DNA of 64,000 nt from Mycobacterium ahvazicum (GTDB taxonomy: Bacteria; Actinomycetota; Actinomycetes; Mycobacteriales; Mycobacteriaceae), in the NCBI RefSeq assembly GCF_900176255.2, contig NZ_FXEG02000002.1, positions 1 through 64,000 of the forward strand, given 5' to 3'. The notes beneath the pieces were generated by a model. That model was not told the origin of the DNA and ran no database searches. It saw only the letters and a list, made by a program, of their open reading frames with translations. This document shows positions 8,303 to 18,500 of this stretch, in pieces; position 1 is the stretch's first letter; the number at the start of each line of letters is the position of its first letter. A program made the position numbers and the translations under genes.

Positions 8303-8335
8303 TCGTCGGCAGCGTCAGAGGTGTAGAAGAGACCG
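8303..8335 (+). other. Embedded Nextera adapter: probable misassembly junction
   Basis: These 33 bases match the Nextera read-1 transposase adapter at 30 of 33 positions. The first 17 are exact (TCGTCGGCAGCGTCAGA) and the three mismatches fall in the mosaic-end half. The adapter runs towards the right, so the sequence from 8336 is where a tagmented fragment began. The left flank was joined artificially. Any gene or order across this point should be distrusted. Confidence 0.93.
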
Positions 8336-8821
8336 CCCACGCCGCGTGCGGTCAGCGGCGCGGCGCCACCCGCGCCACCGGCTCCCGCCGGCCCCGGCTT
8401 TGCGCCCCCGTACTTCGTGGCGCCGCCCGGTGTCGGCTTCGGTTCCGGGATGAGCGCCGGTGCGGCCGCCGATGCGAAAAGACAAGCACCAGAACCGGAT
8501 TCGGCCACCGCGTCCGCCGCGGCTACCGGCCGCGGGCAGGCCCGGGTGCGGCGCCGGGGACGGGCGCGCCAGCGCGGCGACGAGTTCATGCAGATGAACG
8601 TCGACGTCGACCCGGACTGGGTAGGGCCGGCGGTGTCGGAGGCGTCGGGCCGCGGCGCCGGGAGTCTCGGGTTCGCCGGCACGGCGCGTACGGCAACCGC
8701 TGAGGCGGCGGGACTGACCACTTTGGCCGTGAGTGAGTTCGGGGACGGCCCCCGGATGCCGATGCTGCCGGGCAGCTGGGACGCGCAGGGCGGTGACGTG
8801 CCGCACGACCGCGGCGACTAG
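8336..8821 (+). pseudogene. PPE-PPW family protein, C-terminal part only
   Basis: Reading directly from the end of the adapter gives about 161 residues of a PPE tail: a Pro/Ala-rich linker, PYFVAPPGVGFGSGMS, a basic Arg-rich patch, [16 protein letters not shown], and the PPW-subfamily signature GFAGT plus PMLPGSW (PxxPxxW). The 180-residue PPE domain is absent. Because the break coincides with a sequencing adapter, the gene is probably intact in the organism and truncated only in this assembly. It closely resembles PPE4 (19877-21352), which shares the NVDVDPDW motif. Confidence 0.85.
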
Positions 8822-8951
8822 CGGCGCGATGCCTGCCGTCGGCCGCGACTTCACCGTGCCGTCGACAGTTGGAAAGATGGGTCGCCGGCGCCCAATCCCG
8901 GTTGACCCCAGCGGGAAAGGTGTGTCGGCGCGGCGGCGTACTGTCGGTTGA

Positions 8952-9857
8952 GTGCGTAGCGAAGGTGACACCTGGGATATCACAACGAGCGTCGGATCGA
9001 CGGCGTTATTCGTAGCGACCGCGCGGGCGTTGGAGGCGCAAAAGCCCAACCCGCTGGCCGTGGACCCATATGCGGAGGTCTTCTGTCGTGCCGTCGGTGG
9101 CTCGTCCGCTGACGTCCTCGACGGCAAGGAACGCGACCACCCGCTCAAGAGCGCCGACTTCGGCGAGCACTTCGTGAACTTCCAGGCCGCCCGCACGAAG
9201 TACTTCGACGACTACTTCCTGCGGGCCGCCGACGCCGGTGCGCGCCAGATCGTCCTGCTGGCGGCCGGGCTCGACTCGCGCGCCTACCGGCTGGACTGGC
9301 CCGCCGCGACCACGATCTTCGAACTGGATCGCCCGCAGGTCCTCGATTTCAAGCATCGGGTGCTCGCCGGCCACGGCGACCAGCCGCGCGCCGAGCGGCG
9401 GGAGATCGCCGTCGACCTGCGCGACGACTGGCCACAAGCGTTGCGGGACAGCGGCTTCGACCCTGCCAAGCCGTCGGCGTGGATCGCCGAGGGACTGCTG
9501 ATCTATTTGCCGGCCACCGCGCAGGAGCAGCTGTTCACCGGCATCGACAGCCTGGCCGGACACGGCAGCCATGTCGCCGTGGAGGATGGCGCACCGCTGC
9601 AGCCCGACGAATTCGAGGCCGCCGTCGAAGAAGAGCGCGCGGCCGGCGCCCAGGGCGACAAGCGGCTGTTCTTCCAATTGGTCTACAACGAGCAACACGC
9701 CCCGGCCACCGAATGGTTCGGCCAGCACGGCTGGAAGGCGGTCGGCACCCCGCTGGCCGATTACCTGCGCGAGGTCGGCCGCCCGGTACCCGGGCCAGAC
9801 ACCGAAGCGGGACCGATGATTGCCCGCAACACCCTGGTCAGCGCCGTTCGGGCGTGA
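8952..9857 (+). CDS. SAM-dependent methyltransferase (Rv0281-like)
   Basis: A 301-residue class I methyltransferase of the mycobacterial leucine-carboxyl-methyltransferase-like family, about the length of Rv0281. The SAM-binding signature is [19 protein letters not shown] near residue 100, preceded by [13 protein letters not shown] and followed by [12 protein letters not shown]. The N-terminus ([18 protein letters not shown]) is the family hallmark. Paralogues are numerous in mycobacteria, and the methyl acceptor is usually unknown, probably a lipid or small metabolite. The GTG start fits the family's N-terminal sequence. It lies between two PPE-PPW genes. Confidence 0.92.
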   Translation: MRSEGDTWDITTSVGSTALFVATARALEAQKPNPLAVDPYAEVFCRAVGGSSADVLDGKERDHPLKSADFGEHFVNFQAARTKYFDDYFLRAADAGARQIVLLAAGLDSRAYRLDWPAATTIFELDRPQVLDFKHRVLAGHGDQPRAERREIAVDLRDDWPQALRDSGFDPAKPSAWIAEGLLIYLPATAQEQLFTGIDSLAGHGSHVAVEDGAPLQPDEFEAAVEEERAAGAQGDKRLFFQLVYNEQHAPATEWFGQHGWKAVGTPLADYLREVGRPVPGPDTEAGPMIARNTLVSAVRA

Positions 9858-10066
9858 GTTCTCCGCGGTAGTCTCGCGCGACTCTTTCGCGGCGTCTTTC
9901 TCTGAGCTTTCGATGAGTTCAAGACGCGCGGGAACTAGTGCGCACTGTTCGCCGACTACTAACAGGCTGATAGGTGTGCCGTCCACTGCCCGGGCGTCGC
10001 CGATTCCGGCCAGGCGAGGAGTGCTGGGATGGCGCTGTCGATGCCGTACTCGGTCGGCGGCCGGGA

Positions 10067-11566
10067 ATGACCGCACCGATATGGATGGGATCGCCTCCCG
10101 AAGTTCACTCCAGCCTGCTGAGCAGCGGTCCGGGACCCGGTGGTTTGCTGGCCGCCAGTGACGCGTGGGAGTCGTTGAGTGCCTCCTACGCCGAGACCGC
10201 GGACGAACTCTCCGCGATCTTGTCCAATACCCAGGCCGGGGCGTGGCAGGGGCCGACCGCCGAGGAGTATGTGGCTGCCCATGCGCCTTACCTGGCCTGG
10301 CTGACGAAAGCCAGCGCCGACAGTGCGGCGATGGCGGCCCAGCACGCGACGGCGGCAGCCGCCTACACGGCCGCGGTGGCGGCGATGCCGACGCTGCCCG
10401 AATTGGCCACCAACCACCTGGTACACGGCGTCTTGGTGGCGACCAATTTCTTTGGGATGAACACGATTCCGATCGCGGTCAACGAGGCGGACTACGCACG
10501 GATGTGGGTCCAGGCCGCCACCACGATGTCCACCTATCAGGCCATCACCAGCACGGCCCTGGCGGCCAGCCCGCAGGCCGATCCGGCGCCGGTGATCATG
10601 CAAGCCGACGACACCGGCAGCTCCGACAGTGGGAGCAATCTTCCCTACGACGACATCATCGACAACGACGACGGCAACCCGTACCAGCTGAGTTGGTGGA
10701 TAAACCGCTTCCTCGAAATATTCCAGACGTTGGGCCGCGACTTAAAGTTATTCCAAACGAACCCGGCCCAGGCGTTCGCGCAGTTGTGGGCCGACATTGG
10801 GCTACTGGTCGCCGACGAGTTCACCCACGTCATCGAGGCCTTTCAGGCGTTCGCCCCGCAAATCGCGATCATTGTGGCGACCTCCAGCCTCGGATTCGCC
10901 GGAGCCTTGGCGAGCCTGGCGTCGCTCGCCGCGATCCAGCCCGACGTGGCCCCTGCCCCGGTGGTACCCGCAGCACTGCCCGATGCGCCTCGTCCGCCGG
11001 CCGTGCTGAGCGCCCCTGCTGCAGCGAGCGCCGCGGCTCCTACGCCGTCCCCAGCCCCGGCTTCGGCTCCCGCGTCCGCGCCGGCTTCGGCCCCGGCAGC
11101 CGGATCCCCGCCGCCGCCCGCCGGGATCGAGGGCGCGGCGTACCCGTACCTAGTGGGAGGCCCCGGCATCGGGTCCGGCTCGGGCATGAGCAGCGGCGCA
11201 CAACGCAGAGCTCCGGAGCCCGATTCGGCGGCTGCCGCCGCCGCAGCCGCGGCAGCCGCGCGGGAAGAGAGCAAGGCGCGTCGGCGCCGGCGCGCAGCGA
11301 TGAGGGGCCATCAGCCTGGCTACCGTTACGAATTCTTGGACGCCGATGATCAGGCCGGTCCTTTCGTCGACGAGCCGGTTGGAACTGGCCCCTCCGCGCC
11401 GTCCGAGCAGGGAGCCGGTGCTTTGGGGTTTGCTGGGACCGTCCGCAAGGATGCGGTGCCGGCTGCCGGATTGGCGACGCTGGAAGGCGACGGATTCGGA
11501 AGCGGCACGTCGGTTCCGATGGTGCCTGGAACCTGGCAGCTACCCAGCGATGACGGACCGACGTGA
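10067..11566 (+). CDS. PPE family protein, PPW subfamily (PPE3-like)
   Basis: A 499-residue PPE protein in the place of Rv0280 (PPE3). The PPE domain spans about residues 1-178, beginning MTAPIWMGSPPEVHSSLLS, with the W-x-G turn GAWQGPTAEEY and the conserved [17 protein letters not shown] hydrophobic stretch follows at about 265-290. Next comes a Pro/Ala-repeat linker ([17 protein letters not shown]), an Ala-rich then Arg-rich segment, and a C-terminus with GFAGT and VPMVPGTW, which define the PPE-PPW subfamily. It is probably exported through ESX-3 with a PE partner and acts at the cell envelope. Its role in iron or zinc supply is inferred from the PPE4 analogy. Its upstream region resembles that before the PPE remnant at 11707. 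Confidence 0.93.
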   Translation: MTAPIWMGSPPEVHSSLLSSGPGPGGLLAASDAWESLSASYAETADELSAILSNTQAGAWQGPTAEEYVAAHAPYLAWLTKASADSAAMAAQHATAAAAYTAAVAAMPTLPELATNHLVHGVLVATNFFGMNTIPIAVNEADYARMWVQAATTMSTYQAITSTALAASPQADPAPVIMQADDTGSSDSGSNLPYDDIIDNDDGNPYQLSWWINRFLEIFQTLGRDLKLFQTNPAQAFAQLWADIGLLVADEFTHVIEAFQAFAPQIAIIVATSSLGFAGALASLASLAAIQPDVAPAPVVPAALPDAPRPPAVLSAPAAASAAAPTPSPAPASAPASAPASAPAAGSPPPPAGIEGAAYPYLVGGPGIGSGSGMSSGAQRRAPEPDSAAAAAAAAAAAREESKARRRRRAAMRGHQPGYRYEFLDADDQAGPFVDEPVGTGPSAPSEQGAGALGFAGTVRKDAVPAAGLATLEGDGFGSGTSVPMVPGTWQLPSDDGPT

Positions 11567-11706
11567 GACGCCCGGAGCGCAAACCGGGCGGGCGCCCAGC
11601 AGGGAACTTTTCCGGTCGAGTAGCCGACTATTAACTGCCTGCTCGCGGCGCCGCTTATCAGCTAAGGCGGTCGTTGCGCCCACCCGATCGGTTAGGAGTC
11701 GCTGCT

Positions 11707-11739
11707 GTGACCGCGCCGGTTTGGATGGCCGCACCCCCG
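11707..11739 (+). pseudogene. Remnant of a PPE gene start
   Basis: Starting at GTG 11707, 11 codons read VTAPVWMAAPP, the canonical opening of a PPE protein. After that the frame encodes nothing PPE-like (no W-x-G, no [11 protein letters not shown]). The upstream GCCGACTATTAAC at about 11620-11633 also resembles the region before the intact PPE gene (GCCGACTACTAAC near 9953-9965). This suggests an ancestral tandem PPE copy whose body was deleted, bringing its promoter close to eccA3. Confidence 0.6.
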
Positions 11740-11878
11740 CGCCGGCGTTTGGCGATCAACGACCACCGCGAATTCGAGTCGGCCCGGGAGCTTGCCGCCC
11801 GCCGGCTTCCAGCGTCAGCGCGCGGGTCTGGAGTCCCCGGCGACGTCGGGGCCACCGCCGCCCGGAGAAGCGCTTTGC

Positions 11879-11899
11879 TAATGAAAACCATTTTCAGTA
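11879..11899. promoter_or_regulatory. Zur box upstream of ESX-3
   Basis: A 10-1-10 palindrome (TAATGAAAAC, C, ATTTTCAGTA) with eight of ten pairs matching, including the TGAAAA/TTTTCA core. It lies about 200 bases upstream of eccA3. In M. tuberculosis the ESX-3 operon is known to be repressed by zinc through Zur, so this is very likely the equivalent site. Confidence 0.8.
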
Positions 11900-12034
11900 G
11901 GCTCTGCCGTCGAGGGGAAGTGCGGCCAATGCCACAACTGGAGAGGTGGACCGGTGAACGCTCAGAAAACCCAGTTCAGGGGTGGAATCAGGGTGGGCAG
12001 GTGGTCGGTCGGACGGCCCCAAGAGCCTCGACAC

Positions 12035-12053
12035 TTAGCTTATGCAATGCTAA
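12035..12053. promoter_or_regulatory. IdeR-like iron box / promoter region of ESX-3
   Basis: TTAGCTTATGCAATGCTAA matches the 19-bp IdeR consensus TTAGGTTAGGCTAACCTAA at 14 of 19 positions, with both TTAG/CTAA ends intact. An overlapping inverted repeat (CTAACTT 12050-12056 and AAGTTAG 12066-12072) extends the AT-rich block. It ends about 30 bases before the eccA3 start, placed to block the promoter. ESX-3 is known to be IdeR-repressed by iron. Confidence 0.65.
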
Positions 12054-12102
12054 CTTCAGCAAATTAAGTTAGGGGAGACTATCTTCATGGAAAGTAGCGG
12101 CC

Positions 12103-13956
12103 GTGGAACTCGGTGACAGCGGTGTGCTCGCAGTCCAGCCCGGCACTTCCCGGGTGGACGCCAGAGTCGACGGCGACGTCGTCAGCCGTTTTGCTACGTG
12201 CTGCCGCGCTCTCGGTATCGCGGTATATCAGCGTCAGCGCCCCGCCGACCTGGCCGCCGCTCGCTCGGGCTTCACCGCCCTGACACGCGTCGCCCACGAC
12301 CAGTGCGACGCGTGGACCGGGCTCGCGGCCGCGGGCGACGCATCCTTGCGGGTACTGGAGGCGGTGTCGCGCACCGCGGCCACGGCCGGGGTGCTGCAGC
12401 GGCAGGCCGATTTGGCGCCCGGAGCCCTGGGCTTCCGCTACGACAGCGGACTGTATCTACAGTTTCGCGCCGCCAACCCGGAGGAGTTTCACCTCGCCTT
12501 CGCCGCGGCCCTGGCCACGGCCGGACGGTTTGCCGAGGCCGACGAGATCGTCACCGGGCTGACCGCACGCCGTCCGAGCTGGCGTGAGGCGCGGTGGATC
12601 TCCGTGGTCATCAACTACCGCGCCGAGCGATGGTCCGACGTCGTGAAGCTGCTGACCCCGATCGTCAACGACGCCGATCTCGACGGCGCCTACGCGCACG
12701 CGGCCAAGATCGCGCTGGGAACCGCACTGGCCCGTCTGGGCCTGTTCGCCCCCGCGCTGTCCTACCTCGAGGAGCCGCAGGGCCCGGTCGAGGTGGCCAC
12801 CGTCGACGGGACGTTGGCCAAGGCGCTCGTGCTACGTGCGCACGTCGACGAAGAGTCGGCGAGCGAGGTCCTCCAGGACCTGTACGCCGCGCACCCGGAG
12901 AACGAACAGGTCGAAACGGCCCTGACCGATACCAGTTTCGGGATTGTGACCACCAATGCGGCTCGCATCGAGGCCCGCACCGACCCGTGGGATCCGGAAA
13001 CCGAGCCCAGTGCAGAGGATTTCGTCGACCCCGCCGCGCACGAACGCAAGTCCGTGCTGCTGCACGAGGCCGAACGTCAGCTCACCGAGTTCATCGGCCT
13101 CGAAGAGGTGAAAAACCAGGTATCCCGGCTCAAGAGTTCGGTGGCCATGGAGCTGGTGCGTAAGCAGCGCGGCCTGCAGGTCGCACAACGCGCCCACCAC
13201 CTCGTGTTCGCCGGACCACCCGGGACCGGTAAGACCACGATTGCGCGTGTGGTCGCCAAAATCTATTGCGGCCTTGGGCTTTTGAAGAAGGAAAACATTC
13301 GCGAGGTGCACCGCGCCGACCTGATCGGTCAGCACATCGGCGAAACCGAGGCCAAGACCAACGCGATCATCGACAGTGCGCTGGACGGGGTGTTGTTCCT
13401 CGACGAGGCCTACGCCCTGGTGGCCACCGGCGCCAAGAACGACTTCGGCCTGGTCGCCATCGACACGCTGCTGGCCCGCATGGAAAACGACCGTGACCGG
13501 CTGGTGGTGATCATCGCCGGGTACCGGGCGGATCTGGACAAGTTCCTGGACACCAACGAGGGTCTGCGGTCGCGCTTTACCCGCAACATCACTTTCCCGT
13601 CGTACAACTCCCATGAGTTGGTGGAGATCGCGCGCAAGATGGCCGAACAGCGCGACAGTATCTTCGAGCAGTCTGCGCTCGACCACATGGACGACCTGTT
13701 CGAGAAATTGGCGACGGCCACGACCCCCGACTCCAACGGCGTCGAACGGCGCAGCCTCGATATCGCGGGTAACGGTCGTTTTGTCCGGAACATCGTCGAG
13801 CGCTCCGAGGAGGAGCGCGAATTCCGGTTGGACCATTCAGAGCAGGCGGGAACCGGCGCGTTCACCGATGAGGAGCTGATGACGATCACCGACCGAGATG
13901 TCAGTAATTCGGTAGAACCGCTGCTGCGCGGGCTCGGGCTATCGGTGCCGTCATGA
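12103..13956 (+). CDS. eccA3: ESX-3 cytosolic AAA+ ATPase EccA3
   Basis: A CbxX/CfxQ-type AAA+ ATPase thought to remodel or release EspG3-chaperone/PE-PPE cargo for ESX-3. The N-terminal ~320 residues form a TPR-like helical region (CCRALGIAVYQR, AERWSDVVKLLTP). The ATPase core follows: FIGLEEVKNQVSRLKSS, Walker A GPPGTGKTT (near residue 370), Walker B VLFLDEAYALV, and the arginine-finger region GLRSRFTRNI. At 617 residues it matches the family. It heads the ESX-3 operon under Zur and IdeR boxes, and its stop overlaps the eccB3 start (ATGA). The GTG at 12103 has a weak ribosome site. AGGGGAGA is better spaced for an ATG at 12087, which is out of frame and stops after nine codons, so a single-base error at the start is possible. 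Confidence 0.96.
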   Translation: MELGDSGVLAVQPGTSRVDARVDGDVVSRFATCCRALGIAVYQRQRPADLAAARSGFTALTRVAHDQCDAWTGLAAAGDASLRVLEAVSRTAATAGVLQRQADLAPGALGFRYDSGLYLQFRAANPEEFHLAFAAALATAGRFAEADEIVTGLTARRPSWREARWISVVINYRAERWSDVVKLLTPIVNDADLDGAYAHAAKIALGTALARLGLFAPALSYLEEPQGPVEVATVDGTLAKALVLRAHVDEESASEVLQDLYAAHPENEQVETALTDTSFGIVTTNAARIEARTDPWDPETEPSAEDFVDPAAHERKSVLLHEAERQLTEFIGLEEVKNQVSRLKSSVAMELVRKQRGLQVAQRAHHLVFAGPPGTGKTTIARVVAKIYCGLGLLKKENIREVHRADLIGQHIGETEAKTNAIIDSALDGVLFLDEAYALVATGAKNDFGLVAIDTLLARMENDRDRLVVIIAGYRADLDKFLDTNEGLRSRFTRNITFPSYNSHELVEIARKMAEQRDSIFEQSALDHMDDLFEKLATATTPDSNGVERRSLDIAGNGRFVRNIVERSEEEREFRLDHSEQAGTGAFTDEELMTITDRDVSNSVEPLLRGLGLSVPS

Positions 13957-15554
13957 CCAATCCCGAACCTCAGGACGAACGACGTTCGTTCTCGTCGCGT
14001 ACCCCCGTGAACGACAATCCCGACAAGGTGGTCTACCGCCGGGGGTTCGTCACCCGGCATCAGGTGACGGGCTGGCGTTTCGTGATGCGCCGCATCGCCT
14101 CGGGAATCGCCTTGCACGACACCAGGATGCTGGTCGACCCGCTGCGCACCCAGTCGCGCGCGGTGCTGATGGGCGCCCTGATTCTGATCACCGGCCTGGC
14201 TGGTTGTTTCGTGTTCTCGCTGATCCGGCCAAATGGTCAGGCGGGCAACAACGCGGTGCTCGCTGATCGGGACACGGCCGCACTGTACGTGCGTATCGGC
14301 GACGAACTGCACCCGGTGCTCAACCTGACCTCGGCCCGGCTGATAGCCGGCAAGCCGGTCAACCCCGCCACGGTGAAAAGCAGTGAGCTGGACCGGTTTC
14401 CGCGCGGAAACCTGATCGGCATCCCGGGAGCGCCAGAACGCATGGTGCAGAACACATCTCATGACGCGAACTGGACGGTGTGCGACGCGGTCAGTGAGGC
14501 GGCCCAGGGATCGCACGCCGTGCACAGCACCGGCGTGACCGTGATCGCAGGCACGCCCGACAGCAGCGGTGCCCGTGCGGCCACCATCGGGCCCGCCGAC
14601 GCAATTCTCGTCGAGTTCACCGGCGACAAGGGTGCTAGCACCTGGCTGCTGTGGAACGGCAAGCGCAGCCAGATCGACCTGGCCAACCACGCGGTCACCA
14701 ATGCGTTGGGGCTGAGTGCCGACCTGCCGGCACCGCGGCCCATCGCGGCGGGGCTGTTCAACGCGATCCCCGAGGCGCCCGCACTCGCGGCGCCCGGCGT
14801 CCCGAATGCCGGTACCCCGGCGACCTACCCGGTCCCGGCGCCGATCGGGTCGGTGGTGACGTCCTACGGCGTCGACCCGGGCAACGTGCGTTACTACGCG
14901 GTGCTGCCAGACGGTCTGCAGCCGATCTCGCCGGTGCTCGCCGCGGTCCTGCGCAACACCAATTCCTATGGCCTGGACCAGCCCCCGCGGCTGGGCGCCG
15001 ACGAGGTGGCCAAGCTGCCGGTGTCGCGGATGCTGGACACCACGCGCTTTCCGGACCGCCAAATCGCCCTTGTCGACGCGGCCAGGAATCCCGTCGCCTG
15101 CGCGTACTGGAGCAAGCCGGCCGGGGCCGCGAGTAGCTCGCTGAGCCTGCTGGCGGGTTCCGCGCTGCCGGTGCCGGAGTCGGTTCGCACCGTGAACCTG
15201 ATCGGCGGCGGCACGCAGGGGATCGCCACCCGGGTGGCCCTGGCACCGGGCACCGGCTACTTCGCGCAGAGCGTCGGTGGCGCAGCGACATCGCCGGGTG
15301 CGGGCTCACTGTTCTGGGTGTCCGACACCGGAGTGCGCTATGGCATCGACAACGAGGCCGAGAACGCCTCGCACGGCAAAACCGTTGAGGCCCTTGGCTT
15401 GACCACACCCCCCGTTCCCATTCCCTGGTCGATACTGTCGCTGTTCGCGACGGGCCCGACGCTATCGCGCGCCGACGCGCTACTTGCACACGACGGGTTG
15501 GCGCCCGACAGCAAGCCCGGACGTCCGGTGTCGGCCGAAGGAGGACCCCGATGA
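13953..15554 (+). CDS. eccB3: ESX-3 core complex protein EccB3
   Basis: A 533-residue component of the ESX-3 inner-membrane complex. A cytosolic N-terminus ([20 protein letters not shown], typical of EccB) is followed by a single membrane helix at about residues 70-93 and a large periplasmic domain ([25 protein letters not shown]), which forms the EccB repeat fold over the pore. It overlaps eccA3 and eccC3 by four bases each (ATGA), so translation is coupled. Length is within a few residues of Rv0283. Confidence 0.96.
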   Translation: MTNPEPQDERRSFSSRTPVNDNPDKVVYRRGFVTRHQVTGWRFVMRRIASGIALHDTRMLVDPLRTQSRAVLMGALILITGLAGCFVFSLIRPNGQAGNNAVLADRDTAALYVRIGDELHPVLNLTSARLIAGKPVNPATVKSSELDRFPRGNLIGIPGAPERMVQNTSHDANWTVCDAVSEAAQGSHAVHSTGVTVIAGTPDSSGARAATIGPADAILVEFTGDKGASTWLLWNGKRSQIDLANHAVTNALGLSADLPAPRPIAAGLFNAIPEAPALAAPGVPNAGTPATYPVPAPIGSVVTSYGVDPGNVRYYAVLPDGLQPISPVLAAVLRNTNSYGLDQPPRLGADEVAKLPVSRMLDTTRFPDRQIALVDAARNPVACAYWSKPAGAASSSLSLLAGSALPVPESVRTVNLIGGGTQGIATRVALAPGTGYFAQSVGGAATSPGAGSLFWVSDTGVRYGIDNEAENASHGKTVEALGLTTPPVPIPWSILSLFATGPTLSRADALLAHDGLAPDSKPGRPVSAEGGPR

Positions 15555-18500
15555 GCCGACTGATCTTCGAAGCCCGTCGGCGCCTGGCGCCGCCGAGCAC
15601 CCGCCAGGGCACCATCACCATCGAAGCGCCGCCAGAGTTGCCGCGGGTGATTCCGCCGTCGTTCCTGCGCCGCGCGATGCCCTACGTGCTGGTGATTCTG
15701 ATCGTCGGCATGATCGTGGCGCTGGTCGCCACCGGGATGCGGGTGATTTCCCCGCAGACCCTGTTCTTCCCGTTTGTGTTGCTGCTGGCCGCAACCGCGC
15801 TCTATCGCGGCAACGACAACAAGATGCGCACCGAGGAGGTCGACGCCGAACGCGCCGACTACCTGCGCTACCTGTCAGTCGTCCGGGACAACATCCGCAC
15901 CCAGGCCGCCCAGCAGCGTGCCGCCGCGCAGTGGTCGCATCCCGAGCCGGCGGCTTTGGCAACGGTGCCCGGGTCTCGCCGCCAGTGGGAACGTGACCCG
16001 CACGACCCCGACTTTCTGGTGCTGCGGGCCGGGCGGCACCAGGTCCCCCTGGCCACCGCAGTGCGGGTCCAGGACACCGCCGACGAAATCGATCTGGAAC
16101 CGGTGTCGCACAGCGCATTACGTAGCTTGCTCGATACCCAGCGCACCGTGCGCGACGTGCCCACCGGAATCGACTTGAGCAAGGTTTCCCGGATCACCAT
16201 CCTCGGTGAACCCGACGAGGTGCGGGGGGCGTTGCGGGCCTGGGTCGCTCAGGCCGTCACCTGGCACGACCCGACCGTGCTGGGGGTGGCGCTGGCCACC
16301 CGCGATCCGGAGAACCACGACTGGTCCTGGCTGAAGTGGTTGCCCCACAGCGACATTCCCGGCGAGGTGGACGGTGTCGGCCCGGCCCGCTTCCTGTCCA
16401 GTGACCCCGATGAACTGGTCGCCCTACTGGGCCCAGCGCTGGCCGACCGGCCGGCGTTCACCGGCGATCCGGCCGACGCGCTGCGGCACCTGCTGATCAT
16501 CATCGACGACCCCGAATACGACGTGAACGCCTCGGCGCTGGCACTCGGACGGGCCGGCGTGACCGTGGTGCACCGCACCACGACATCGCCTCACCGAGAA
16601 CAGTATTCGGATCCGGAAAAGCCGATTCTGCGTGTCGTCGGGGGCGGTGGCCGGGCCATCGAGCGCTGGCAGACCGGCGGCTGGCAGCCGTTCATCGACA
16701 ACGCCGACGCGCTCGGCGCCGACGAGACCGCCCACCTGGCGCGTCAGCTGTCGCGCTGGGATTCCAACCCGACTCACACCGGGCTGCGCTCGGCGGCCAC
16801 CCGGGGCGCCACGTTCACGACGCTGCTGGGTGTTCCGGACGCGTCGCAGCTGGATGTGCCGACGCTGTGGGGACCGCGGCGTCGCGACGACGAGTTGCGG
16901 GTGCCGATCGGGGTCACCGCGACCGGCGAACCGCTCTACTTCGACCTGAAGGACGAAGCCGAGGGCGGGATGGGTCCACACGGCCTGATGATCGGTATGA
17001 CCGGTTCCGGCAAGTCGCAGACCCTGATGTCAATCCTTTTGTCGCTGTTGACAACTCATTCGGCCGACCGGCTCATCGTGATCTATGCCGACTTCAAGGG
17101 TGAGGCCGGGGCCGACAGCTTCCGGGACTTCCCGCAGGTCGTCGCGGTGATCTCGAACATGGCCGAGAAGAAATCGCTGGCCGACCGGTTCGCCGACACG
17201 CTGCGTGGTGAGGTGGCACGGCGCGAAACGTTGCTGCGCGAGGCCGGCCGGCGGGTGCAGGGCAGCGCGTTCAACTCGGTGGTCGAATACGAGAACGCTC
17301 GGGATTCCGGCGCCCCCGGCGCCGAAGACCTGCCGCCGATCCCGACCTTGTTCGTGGTCGCCGACGAGTTCACGCTGATGCTGGCCGACTACCCGGAGTA
17401 CGCGGAACTGTTCGACTACGTGGCGCGCAAGGGCCGCTCGTTCCGCATCCACATCCTGTTCGCGTCCCAGACGCTGGATGTCGGCAAGATCAAGGACATC
17501 GACAAGAACACCTCGTATCGCATCGGCTTGAAGGTGGCCAGTCCCAGCGTTTCTCGCCAGATCATCGGCGTGGACGACGCCTATCACATCGAATCGGGTA
17601 AGGAACACAAGGGCGTGGGCTTCTTGGTGCCCGCCCCCGGTGCCGCCCCGATCAAGTTCCGCAGCACCTACGTCGACGGCATCTACGAGCCGCCGCGGAC
17701 CGCCAAGACCCTTGTGGTGCAGTCTGTTCCACAGCCCAAACTGTTCACGGCCGGACGGGTCGAGCCCGATCAGGGCACGGTGATCACCGGAGCCGACCAA
17801 GACGAGTTCGCCGGCCCGCCGCGCAAGCTGATCGCGACCATCGGCGAACAGCTGGCGCGCTACGGGCCCCGGGCGCCGCAGCTCTGGTTGCCGCCGCTGG
17901 ACGAGCCGATCCCGCTGACGACGGTGCTGGCCAACGCCGCGGTGCCGGACCGGCAATGGCGTTGGCCGCTCGGTGAGATCGACAAGCCGTTCGAGATGCG
18001 CCGCGACCCACTGATTTTCGATGCCACGTCGGCGTCGGGCAACATGGTGATTCACGGCGGCGCAAAGTCCGGTAAATCGTCTGCGCTGCAGACGTTCATG
18101 CTGTCCGCGGCCAGCTTGCATTCGCCGCGCGACGTCACCTTCTACTGCCTGGACTACGGCGGTGGTCAGCTGCGTGCCCTGGAAGACCTGGCGCACGTCG
18201 GCAGTGTGGCGTCACCGTTGGAGCCCGAGCGCATTCGCCGCACCTTCGGCGAGCTCGAGCAGTTGCTGCTTTCCCGCCAGCACCGCGAGGCGTTCCGCGA
18301 CAAGCACGGTTCGACTCACGACGATGGCTTCGGTGAGGTGTTCCTGGTCATCGACAACCTCTACGCCTTCGCCCGGGACAACACCGACCAGTTCAACACG
18401 CGTAACCCGTTGCTGGCCAAGGTGACTGAGCTGGTCAACGTAGGCCTTGCGTACGGCATCCACGTGATCGTCACCACCCCGAGCTGGCTGGAGGTGCCGT

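Noticed and set aside
101..8335. The 14-base match TCGGCAGCGTCAGA between positions ~104 and ~8307 as a biological repeat or att site
   Set aside because: Both copies are parts of the Nextera adapter.
11740..12072. Continuation of the PPE-start frame to 12072 as a 121-residue gene
   Set aside because: It runs through the Zur and IdeR boxes, has no PPE features after 11 codons and looks like random translation.
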